A DNA stretch of 9,396 nt, from NCBI GenBank assembly GCA_020201485.1, contig JAIVGT010000215.1:1-9396 (forward strand). Direction: 5' to 3'. The notes below the pieces were generated by a model. That model searched no databases, was not told the origin of the DNA, and saw only the letters and a list, made by a program, of their open reading frames with translations. The translations under genes and the position numbers were made by a program. This DNA is from Halobacteriales archaeon. Its GTDB lineage: Archaea; Thermoplasmatota; SW-10-69-26; JACQPN01; JAIVGT01. This document shows, one piece after another, positions 1-6,001 of this stretch; the stretch's first letter is position 1; each line of letters begins with the position of its first letter.

Positions 1-1044
1 GATGACGAGCATGCAGCGGATGGTGTGGTCGAGGTCGGGGTTCACGCTCGTGCCCCAGATGATGCGGGCATCGGGGTTGACGCGCTTGTAGATCTCCTCG
101 ACGCAGCTCTCCGCTTCCTTGATGCTCATGTCCGGCCCGCCGACGACGTTGACGAGCGCGCCCGTCGCGCCCGTGATGTCCACGTCGAGCAGCGGCGAGC
201 TGATGGCCTCGGCGATGGCATCATGAGCGCGGTTCTCCGAGTCGCTCTCGCCCATGCCGATCATGGCCACGCCGCCGCGCTTCAGCACGGTCTTCAGGTC
301 GGCGAAGTCGAGGTTCACCAGGCCGGGCTTCGTGATCATCTCCGTGATGCCCTTGATGCTGCGCAGCAGGACCTCGTCCGCGACCTTGAACGCGGCGTTG
401 ATGGGCAGGGTGGGAGCGATCTCCAGCAGCTTGTCGTTGGGGATGACGATGGTCGTGTCCGCCGCCTCGCGCAGCCGCGCCAATCCCGCTTCGGCGTTCT
501 CCATGCGCACGTGGCCCTCGACGCGGAACGGCAGCGTGACCACGGCGATGGTCAGCGCACCCATGTCGCGCGCCAGCTTCGCCACCACCGGAGCCGTGCC
601 CGTGCCCGTGCCGCCGCCCAGGCCGCACGTCACGAACACCATGTCCGCGCCCTGCAGGAACGCCTTGATCTGCTCCTCCGATTCCCGCGCCGCTTCCTCG
701 CCCACCTGCGGCAGGGAGCCGGCGCCCAGGCCCTTCGTCAGCCGCTTGCCGACGAGGATTTTGCGCGGCGAGCGCGTGGAGAGCAGGTGCTGGGCGTCGG
801 TGTTGAGCGCCATGACCTCGGCGCCGAAGATGTCGGCCTCGCTCAGCCGGGAGATGGTGTTGCAGCCCGCGCCGCCGCAGCCCACGACCTTGATCTTGGT
901 CTTGAGGCCCTCGGCGATCTCGCGCAGTTCCGCGTCGTCCTCGCTGACGAACGTGCTCTTGGCCGGGCTTGCGATGCGGCGGCCGACGGCAGGAGCGGCC
1001 TGCGGCTGGCCGGCGGACTCGCGGATGAAATCTTTCATGCTCAT
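1..1044 (-). CDS. ftsZ: Cell-division GTPase FtsZ (archaeal FtsZ1-like), 3' end outside the window
   Basis: FtsZ is the tubulin-like GTPase that polymerises into the cytokinetic ring at mid-cell. The window holds the first 348 codons; the C-terminal tail is missing. Visible motifs are the nucleotide-binding GCGGAGCNT at about residues 55-63, the tubulin signature GGGTGTG at 143-149, and the T7 catalytic loop NLDFAD at 244-249, with Asp246 and Asp249 placed to act on GTP of the next subunit. All key GTPase residues are intact. The C-terminal half (about 260-310), with an SDSENRA segment and SPLLDVDI, resembles archaeal FtsZ1 more than bacterial FtsZ. A charged leader of about 48 residues precedes the GTPase core. 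The ATG at 1044 is chosen over the in-frame ATG two codons downstream because a GGAGG lies about 8 nt upstream of it. It is transcribed divergently from the small-gene cluster starting at 1205. Archaea often have more than one ftsZ, so the exact paralogue is inferred. Confidence 0.95.
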   Translation of the reverse strand, partial: MSMKDFIRESAGQPQAAPAVGRRIASPAKSTFVSEDDAELREIAEGLKTKIKVVGCGGAGCNTISRLSEADIFGAEVMALNTDAQHLLSTRSPRKILVGKRLTKGLGAGSLPQVGEEAARESEEQIKAFLQGADMVFVTCGLGGGTGTGTAPVVAKLARDMGALTIAVVTLPFRVEGHVRMENAEAGLARLREAADTTIVIPNDKLLEIAPTLPINAAFKVADEVLLRSIKGITEMITKPGLVNLDFADLKTVLKRGGVAMIGMGESDSENRAHDAIAEAISSPLLDVDITGATGALVNVVGGPDMSIKEAESCVEEIYKRVNPDARIIWGTSVNPDLDHTIRCMLVI

Positions 1045-1050
1045 ACGGCT

Positions 1051-1110
1051 CCCCTCCGTGAGAGAGCGTGCATCCCGGCGCGCGGATGGCGGCCGAGCCG
1101 ATATGAACCT
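1051..1110 (-). promoter_or_regulatory. Putative ftsZ promoter and Shine-Dalgarno site
   Basis: Read on the minus strand, a GGAGGGG at 1057-1051 lies just upstream of the ftsZ ATG at 1044, at normal ribosome binding spacing. Further upstream, at about 1110-1101, the minus strand reads AGGTTCATAT, an AT-rich TATA-like element in otherwise GC-rich sequence. A start site about 26 nt downstream would leave a leader of roughly 30 nt containing the ribosome binding site. The SD is seen directly; the TATA box is inferred. Confidence 0.45.
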
Positions 1111-1167
1111 GCCGAAATCGCGCGCGCAGGCGCGGGCGCGCCGCTCGGACAATCCTCGGGACCGGCC

Positions 1168-1180
1168 GCGAAACTACAAG
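1168..1180 (+). promoter_or_regulatory. Putative TATA-like element for the 1205-2024 cluster
   Basis: The sequence GCGAAACTACAAG is the only AT-leaning patch in the 35 nt before the ATG at 1205. Its centre is about 30 nt upstream of that ATG, and no Shine-Dalgarno sequence precedes the ATG. This fits an archaeal promoter giving a leaderless or nearly leaderless transcript. It is inference from spacing and composition only. Confidence 0.25.
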
Positions 1181-1204
1181 GTGCTCGGCCTGCGAAGATG
1201 CACC

Positions 1205-1438
1205 ATGCCGCGTCCGGGGAGCCACGCCAGCCGCGACTGGCCGCTCATCCAGGCCGCCCTGGTCGCCGAGGCCGGGCTCAGCCTGCCCCCGCACGCCCGC
1301 CGCCTCTTGGGGCGCGTGCACCACCACATCGACCGCCGGCAGCGGGGCGAGGAGCAGCACCTGCACTTCATGCGCCGCGCCCCGGACCAGAGCGGCACAC
1401 CCGCCGCGACCCGCGGAACGGCCACATCCGCAAGGTGA
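1205..1438 (+). CDS. Unrecognised small ORF A (77 codons), possibly the 5' part of a frameshifted gene
   Basis: I do not recognise this protein. It is basic and helix-rich, with a run of histidines and arginines in the middle (GRVHHHIDRRQRGEEQHLHF, about residues 37-56). Codons from the ATG at 1205 to about 1390 end almost exclusively in G or C, which supports real coding. After about 1390 the same frame shows ACA, GGA, ACA and GCA, while the frame one base back shows only G/C-ending codons. The last 16 codons here are therefore probably not the natural end. As read, it stops at TGA 1436-1438, overlapping the GTG of the next frame (1435) in a GTGA arrangement typical of coupled genes. Upstream codons (CGA, AGA) are poor, supporting the ATG as start. 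It heads a cluster ending in acylphosphatase. Confidence 0.55.
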   Translation: MPRPGSHASRDWPLIQAALVAEAGLSLPPHARRLLGRVHHHIDRRQRGEEQHLHFMRRAPDQSGTPAATRGTATSAR

Positions 1439-1734
1439 AGAACTTCAAGGGCGACGGGCCGCTGCACCTCGTCCTCGGCTTCCTCTGGCACATCCCCAAG
1501 GATTTGGCGATGGAGCTCCCGCCGCACCGCGAGGCAGCGGCGCGCGCGGAGCAGGCGGACGAGGCGGTGGCGGAGCTGGCCGGGCTCGTCGTGCACGCCA
1601 GCCTGTACGGCCCCGCGGACGCGCCCCACGTCTTCGACCGGCGCTTCGAGGATTTCGTGCGCGAGCACCTGCACCGCGACGGCGCGGGGCCGGTGCCCCA
1701 CCGCGCGCCGCGCAGCGTGCCGCAACGCGCATGA
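1435..1734 (+). CDS. Unrecognised small ORF B (99 codons), possibly the 3' part of a frameshifted gene
   Basis: I do not recognise this protein. As called, it starts with GTG at 1435 (overlapping the stop of ORF A) and ends with TGA at 1732-1734, overlapping the ATG of the acylphosphatase gene (ATGA). Nearly every codon ends in G or C, so it is very likely real coding. It has a hydrophobic N-terminal segment with a tryptophan (LHLVLGFLWHI, about residues 10-20), then an alanine/glutamate-rich helical stretch, and a basic proline-rich tail. The coding signal in this frame extends about 45 nt upstream of the GTG to about 1390, so the natural protein may be ORF A joined to ORF B, about 176 residues. 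No signal peptide or clear membrane anchor is seen. Co-transcription with acylphosphatase is inferred from the 4-nt overlap. Confidence 0.6.
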   Translation: MKNFKGDGPLHLVLGFLWHIPKDLAMELPPHREAAARAEQADEAVAELAGLVVHASLYGPADAPHVFDRRFEDFVREHLHRDGAGPVPHRAPRSVPQRA

Positions 1735-2024
1735 GCCCGGCGCGCGATGCGTCCCGCGTGCGGTTGCACTGCTGGGTCGCCGGCAAGGTCCAGGGCGTGT
1801 CGTACCGCGCGAGCACGCAGCAGCATGCTGGGAAGCTCGCGTTGCGCGGCTGGGTGCGCAACCTCGCGGACGGGCGCGTGGAATGCGTGCTCGAGGGCCC
1901 GGGTGAGCGCGTGGAGCAGATGGTGGCCTGGCTGCGCAAGGGCCCACCCCTCGCGCGCGTGAGCGAGGTGCGCACGGAGCACGAGGCGGAGGAGGGCTTG
2001 CGCGGCTTCGAGGTGCGCCGTTAG
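1731..2024 (+). CDS. acyP: Acylphosphatase
   Basis: This small cytosolic enzyme hydrolyses the carboxyl-phosphate bond of acylphosphates such as acetyl phosphate, carbamoyl phosphate or 1,3-bisphosphoglycerate. The 97-residue protein has the usual length for the family. The phosphate-binding loop GKVQGVSYR is at residues 18-26 with the catalytic Arg26, and the second signature GWVRNLADG is at 40-48 with the catalytic Asn44. Both essential residues are present. The C-terminal half shows the expected alternation of helix (VEQMVAWLRKGPP) and strand. The ATG at 1731 overlaps the stop of ORF B (ATGA), indicating translational coupling. Its TAG stop (2022-2024) overlaps the TAA stop (2023-2021) of the convergent protease gene, so there is no intergenic space. 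The SD is not obvious, as expected for a coupled start. Confidence 0.95.
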   Translation: MSPARDASRVRLHCWVAGKVQGVSYRASTQQHAGKLALRGWVRNLADGRVECVLEGPGERVEQMVAWLRKGPPLARVSEVRTEHEAEEGLRGFEVRR

Positions 2025-3538
2025 ACCTGCTCGAAGGCGCCCACGGCCAAGACCTCGCCGAGGAAGTCGGCCTGCGCCGCTTGTCCGTCCAGCGTCGCCG
2101 TCAGCGCGAACGGCTGGTCCGCCTGGAGCGTGTAGGCGAGCACGAGCACGACGTAATCTCCGGTCAGGCCGGCGGCGAAGGCGATGCCCTCGTGGCTCAC
2201 GCTCGCGCTCGGCGCGTTGATGCTGTCGGCCAGGACCTCGTCCATGCTCACCAGCGCGTCGTCGTCCGCGCCCGGCTGCAGGGCATACAGGTCGAGGTCC
2301 TGCGCGAACAGGTTGCTCGGCCGCGCCGTGTAGGCCAGGTCCAGGGTCAGCACCTGCCGGCTCGCGGCGTGCACGTGGTAGAGCGCCGCGCGCTGCGTCC
2401 CGCCCGGCACACTCGGCCCGCGCACCGTGCTCGCCCGCCCATCGGGGGCGTTGACCAGGGCCGCGCTCGGCTCGGCGCTCGTGAGCACCGTCCTGCCCGC
2501 GTGCTGCGCGATGCTCTGCGCGGGGTTCGCCACGCCCTGCGGGCCGTGGGGGAGGAGGCCGCTGCGCGCGAAGCCGAGGGCCGCGTCGTACGTCGCGCCG
2601 TCCACGAAACCGAAGCCGTCGACGGCGGCCGGCAGGGCGGCGTCGTCGCGCGCCGTCCATTCCAGGAGCTGGCCGATGCGGCCCGGGCTCGCGTCCTTGC
2701 CCGCGTCGTGCGCCGCCTGCATCAGGCAGGCCGCGTAGCCGGCGACCTTGGGCGTGCTGAAGCTCGTGCCGCTCTCGCTCACGTAGCCCCCGCCTGGCGA
2801 CGCCATGGGCACGTCGGTGCCCCAGGCGATGAGGTCCGGGTCGAGGTTGCTGTAGTAGCCATCCACGAGCGTGCCGAGGCGGGAGCCGGCCTTGTCGCTC
2901 GCGCCCACCGCCAGGACGTGCGGGTCGTAGCTCGGCGCGTGGAGCTCGTTCGGCACCTTCGCCCCCAGGTTGCCCGCGCCGTTGCCCACGCTGCCCACGG
3001 GCAGGGTGCCGAGCCGCCACGCCTCGTCCACGCGCTCGTCCATGGTGTCGAGGGCGGCGACGCTGGCGATGGTGCTGCCGAAGCTCATGCTGATGACGTC
3101 CGCGCCGAGCGTCACGCTCGCCCAGCGGATGGCGGCCCCGATGTCGCCGGTGAGCGCGCCTTGCGCATCGGCGACCTTGGCGATGGCCAGCTTCACGCCC
3201 GGGCACGTGCCGAGCGTGCTGCCGCCGACGAGGCTCGCCGTGCCCGTCCCGTGGCCGACCGGGTCGAAGGGCACGGGGTGCGTCGCGTCCCAGGTCTGCC
3301 CGGGCGCAGGGATGCCGTCCAGCCCGAAGTCCCACCACGCCACGATCTGCGGGTCGGTCACGCCGGGCTGGCCGAGGTAGCCGCCGAACTCCGGGTGCAG
3401 CGCGTCCGCGCCGGTGTCGATGACGACGACGAGAACGTCGGGGTGGGCCTCGACCTGGTTCCAGCCTTGCGCCGGCAGGGCGACGCAGCTTGCCAAGACG
3501 AGCAGGACCAGGACCGCGGCTCGGACCACCCAGCGCAC
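2021..3538 (-). CDS. Exported subtilisin-like serine protease (S8) with C-terminal PPC-like domain
   Basis: This is a secreted endopeptidase of the subtilase family. Residues 1-18 form a signal sequence: two arginines, a run of V/L/A, then LASC, which fits a lipobox with Cys18; cleavage after about residue 23 is the alternative. The catalytic triad is complete: Asp41 in VVVIDTG, His96 in GHGTGTAS and Ser259 in SGTSFSTPKVAG, with oxyanion Asn186 in GNGAGN. Catalytic Asp follows the signal peptide by only about 20 residues, so no I9-type propeptide is present. After residue 330 comes a beta-rich domain with QDLDLY and a later GDYVVLVLAY, resembling bacterial pre-peptidase C-terminal domains. 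No C-terminal membrane anchor is seen. The start is GTG at 3538, chosen because it begins an ideal signal peptide; no good SD precedes it. It lies 70 nt downstream of the TrmB gene on the same strand. Confidence 0.92.
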   Translation of the reverse strand: MRWVVRAAVLVLLVLASCVALPAQGWNQVEAHPDVLVVVIDTGADALHPEFGGYLGQPGVTDPQIVAWWDFGLDGIPAPGQTWDATHPVPFDPVGHGTGTASLVGGSTLGTCPGVKLAIAKVADAQGALTGDIGAAIRWASVTLGADVISMSFGSTIASVAALDTMDERVDEAWRLGTLPVGSVGNGAGNLGAKVPNELHAPSYDPHVLAVGASDKAGSRLGTLVDGYYSNLDPDLIAWGTDVPMASPGGGYVSESGTSFSTPKVAGYAACLMQAAHDAGKDASPGRIGQLLEWTARDDAALPAAVDGFGFVDGATYDAALGFARSGLLPHGPQGVANPAQSIAQHAGRTVLTSAEPSAALVNAPDGRASTVRGPSVPGGTQRAALYHVHAASRQVLTLDLAYTARPSNLFAQDLDLYALQPGADDDALVSMDEVLADSINAPSASVSHEGIAFAAGLTGDYVVLVLAYTLQADQPFALTATLDGQAAQADFLGEVLAVGAFEQV

Positions 3539-3608
3539 CCGGTGTGGCGTGGCCCGAGCCCCTCTTGAGCATGCCCCCTCCCCGGGCTGGCCGGCCGGGA
3601 CGGGTCCC

Positions 3609-4475
3609 TCAGCCCTTGCCTGGGTCCGCCCGGGGAGGGCCGGGCGCTTCTTCCTCCAGCAGCTCCCAGATGTCCACGCTGTCGCGCCAGAGCTGGTCGA
3701 ACCGGCCGCGCAGGTCCTGCGCCACCTTCGCGTCGCGCAGCACGACGACGCCGAAGTGCTGGTCGGGATGCACCGGGTCGCGCACGCCGAGCGTCACGCG
3801 GTCCTCGTCCGCCACGCTGAAGGGCACTTGCGCGTGCTCGCTCACGCGTACGCCGAGGTTCTCGCCGAGGTAAGGAAGCACGCTCTGCGCCACCAGGCCC
3901 ACGTACTCGCTCTCCAGGATGTAGCGCAGGTCCTTGCGCTGCAGGATGGCCCGGATGCGCACCCCGCCCTCGCTCGCCTTCTGGATGGCCTCGAAGATGA
4001 CCTTGTCCGCCGGGTCGAAGCGCTCGAACTCCAGCGAAGCCACGATGTCGCGCTTCGCCTCGGCCACGACCTCGGCGAGGGTGCGCCGCGCGTCCTGCCG
4101 GCCCAGCGTGACCACGTACGGCGCGCCGCGAAGGTGTCCGGCGCGGCTGAGCTTGCCCAGCTCGTCCTCCAAGCCCGCGGCGAGGCGCGTGAGCTGCTCC
4201 GCCTGCTCGGCGAGCTCGCGCTTGCGGGCGTGCATGAGGACCTCCAAGGCCTCGCGCGGAGGAACCGGCACGAACACCTTGGGCCGGCCCTCGCGCACCT
4301 GCGCCAGGTTGCGCGCGACGAGACCGTTCAGCACGTCGTACACCCGCCCGAACGGGATGCCGGCGCGCTGCCCGAGCCCGGCGGCATCGGCCGTCCCCAT
4401 GGCGAGGAGCGTCACATACGCTTGGGCCTCGTAGGCACTGAGCCCAAAGCTCCGCAACTCTTCGAGCGCCACCAT
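3609..4475 (-). CDS. TrmB-family transcriptional regulator
   Basis: TrmB proteins are archaeal DNA-binding regulators, best known for controlling sugar uptake and metabolism. This one has 288 residues. Residues 10-75 form a winged helix-turn-helix of TrmB type (GLSAYEAQAYVTLLAMG, then a recognition-helix region with GRVYDVLNGL). An E/L-rich predicted coiled coil follows at about 78-112 for dimerisation. The C-terminal part (about 130-275), including DIVASLEF and HFGVVVLRD, resembles the phospholipase-D-like effector domain of TrmB proteins; it is shorter than the sugar-binding form of about 340 residues. The ATG at 4475 has no SD, but a TATA-like CTTATCC lies about 30 nt upstream on the minus strand, consistent with a leaderless mRNA. 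It is divergent from the prenyltransferase operon (72 bp) and 70 nt upstream of the protease gene. Either or both could be its targets; its ligand cannot be read from sequence. Confidence 0.88.
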   Translation of the reverse strand: MVALEELRSFGLSAYEAQAYVTLLAMGTADAAGLGQRAGIPFGRVYDVLNGLVARNLAQVREGRPKVFVPVPPREALEVLMHARKRELAEQAEQLTRLAAGLEDELGKLSRAGHLRGAPYVVTLGRQDARRTLAEVVAEAKRDIVASLEFERFDPADKVIFEAIQKASEGGVRIRAILQRKDLRYILESEYVGLVAQSVLPYLGENLGVRVSEHAQVPFSVADEDRVTLGVRDPVHPDQHFGVVVLRDAKVAQDLRGRFDQLWRDSVDIWELLEEEAPGPPRADPGKG

Positions 4476-4494
4476 ACAACCACTCGCAAGTTGT
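4476..4494. repeat. Short inverted repeat at the TrmB start, candidate operator
   Basis: ACAAC at 4476-4480 is the exact inverse of GTTGT at 4490-4494, separated by 9 bp. It abuts the TrmB start codon and sits near its expected transcription start, where a bound repressor would block transcription. TrmB-family proteins bind short inverted repeats, so autoregulation is plausible. The arms are only 5 bp, which can easily arise by chance. Confidence 0.25.
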
Positions 4495-4547
4495 TTCCCG
4501 AGGATAAGGCTTTTCAGGGTCCCCCGGCTACCCCTCTCTCGAAGACC
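4476..4547. promoter_or_regulatory. Divergent promoter region between the TrmB regulator and the prenyltransferase operon
   Basis: These 72 bp separate two divergent starts and hold one of the most AT-rich patches in the window (about 4490-4516, including GTTGTTTCCCGAGGATAAGG). On the minus strand GCCTTATCC lies about 30 nt before the TrmB ATG, fitting a TATA box for a leaderless transcript. On the plus strand GGCTTTTCAG lies about 35 nt before the GTG at 4548 and is a weak TATA candidate. No SD precedes either start. The promoters are inferred from position and composition. Confidence 0.4.
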
Positions 4548-5999
4548 GTGGAACCCTCCGGCGACGTCCGCGTCCTGGCCTGGCACCACCTCGAACAGGT
4601 CGCCCGCCAGCACGTGCCGGATTGGGACGCGCTGCGGGCGCAGCGCGGCTGGCCCGACCTCCGCGCCGCGGACCCGTTCGACCTCCGGCCCATCGGGCCG
4701 TACCTCGACGCCCGGCGCGCGATCGCGGAGCGCATCGGCGCGGGACCCCTCGGCCGCGGGCTGGCGAGGGCGTGGGCGCGCGCCTACCGGAGCGCGGTGC
4801 GCCAGTGCCAGGGCGAGCCGGGCAAGCTCCTCGCGCTCTACTGCAGCGAAGTCCGCCCGTGGCTCCTGGGCGCTCCTCCGGGCGCGCTCGATGCCGGCCC
4901 GGCCAGCATCGTCGCCGACGTGCCGGGCGCGGACGCGGTGGACGAGGGCCTGCTCGCCGGGCTCGCCGAGGCCGCCGGAGCGCGCGACGTGCGCGTCGCC
5001 GCCGAAGGCGCGCGGCTCACCGTCACGTGGGAGCGGGCCGCGCGCCGGACCTCGCCCTGGGCCGCGCTCGTCCGCGCCGCGCGTCCGGGGTGGTGGCCGG
5101 CCACGCTCGTCCCCGTCCTCATCGGAGCGGCCTTGGCTTGGAAGGACGAATTCTTCGACCCATTCTTCCTCGGCCTGTGCGGCGCGGGCGCGCTCGCCTT
5201 CACCGTGGGCACGAACCTCGCCAACGACTGGTTCGACCACCGCAGCCGCTCCGACGAGGGGAACCTCACGCCCACGCCCTTCAGCGGCGGCAGCCGCGTC
5301 ATCCAGGAGGGATTGCTCTCCCCGCGCGCCGTGCTCGGCCTCGCCGGGCTCGCGTACGCCGCCGGCGCGGCCATCGGCCTGGCCATCGCCCTGCAGCTCC
5401 AAGCGCAGCACGGCACGGGCCTGGCACAGGTCCTCGGCCTGGGCGTCGCCGGATTCGCCCTCGGATTCCTGTTCAGCGCGCCGCCCGTCCACCTCGCGCA
5501 CCGCGGCCTGGGCGAGCTCGCCGTCGGCCTCGGCTTCGGGCCGCTCGTGACCGCCGGCACGTACCTCGTGCTGCGCATCGCCGGCAGCGGCGGCCCGGTC
5601 GTGACGCCCGAAGCCTGGCTCCTCGGCGTGCCGGTCGGCGCGCTCGTCGCCGCCACGCTCCTCGTGCAGGAGTTCCCGGACGCGCCCTGGGACGCGCGCG
5701 CCGGCAAGCGCACCCTCGTCGTCCGCCTGCGGGAGCGCGCCGTGCTCGGCTACGCGCTCCTCCTCGCCCTCACCTACGCCAGCATCGCCCTGGCCGCGCT
5801 GCTGTTCCGCGCCTGGCCCGTGTTGCTCGCCCTCCTGACCCTGCCCCTCGCCATCCAAGCCTGGCGCGGGCTGCGCGCGCACCACGCCCAGCCCTACCGG
5901 CTCGTGCCCACGAACGTGCGCGCCATCGCCTTGCACCTCGCCACCGGCCTGCTCCTGTCCGCGGGCCTGCTGCTGAGCCGCGTCCCCCTCGGAGCCTGA
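4548..5999 (+). CDS. UbiA/MenA-type membrane prenyltransferase with an extra N-terminal domain
   Basis: UbiA-superfamily enzymes transfer a polyprenyl chain from its diphosphate onto an aromatic or polar acceptor within the membrane. The protein has 483 residues, against about 290-310 for typical MenA/UbiA. The enzyme core runs from about 170 to the end and has eight or nine hydrophobic segments. Aspartate motif 1 is NDWFDHRSRSD at 226-236, followed by TPFSGGSRVIQEGLLSPR at 243-260; motif 2 is QEFPDAPWDARAGKRT at 374-389. The TPFSGGSR stretch is MenA-like (COG1575 type) and unlike archaeal DGGGP synthases, which have NRPxRPI. A naphthoate or related quinone precursor is therefore the likeliest acceptor, by inference. 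Residues 1-165 are soluble, Trp/Arg-rich and unidentified. The GTG at 4548 is the start because in-frame upstream codons (TTT, GAT, GCT, CCT) lose the G/C-ending pattern and would overlap the promoter. The next gene begins 2 nt after the stop. Confidence 0.88.
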   Translation: MEPSGDVRVLAWHHLEQVARQHVPDWDALRAQRGWPDLRAADPFDLRPIGPYLDARRAIAERIGAGPLGRGLARAWARAYRSAVRQCQGEPGKLLALYCSEVRPWLLGAPPGALDAGPASIVADVPGADAVDEGLLAGLAEAAGARDVRVAAEGARLTVTWERAARRTSPWAALVRAARPGWWPATLVPVLIGAALAWKDEFFDPFFLGLCGAGALAFTVGTNLANDWFDHRSRSDEGNLTPTPFSGGSRVIQEGLLSPRAVLGLAGLAYAAGAAIGLAIALQLQAQHGTGLAQVLGLGVAGFALGFLFSAPPVHLAHRGLGELAVGLGFGPLVTAGTYLVLRIAGSGGPVVTPEAWLLGVPVGALVAATLLVQEFPDAPWDARAGKRTLVVRLRERAVLGYALLLALTYASIALAALLFRAWPVLLALLTLPLAIQAWRGLRAHHAQPYRLVPTNVRAIALHLATGLLLSAGLLLSRVPLGA

Positions 6000-6001
6000 C
6001 C

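Noticed and set aside
25..1734. A very long plus-strand open frame running through the ftsZ region into the small-gene cluster
   Set aside because: Up to about 1390 it is antisense to ftsZ or out of frame with ORF A; only the last part, from about 1390, has the coding signature. The length is a by-product of few stops in GC-rich DNA.
1368..3572. Long minus-strand open frames overlapping the protease and antisense to ORF B and acylphosphatase
   Set aside because: Arg/Ala/Gly/Pro-rich low-complexity translations with no motif; the protease and acylphosphatase in the other frames have complete catalytic residues.
3414..4547. Extension of the prenyltransferase frame far upstream through the TrmB gene
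   Set aside because: That part is antisense to a clear TrmB protein, and the codon pattern in the promoter gap (TTT, GAT, GCT, CCT) is not coding-like. The GTG at 4548 is the natural start.
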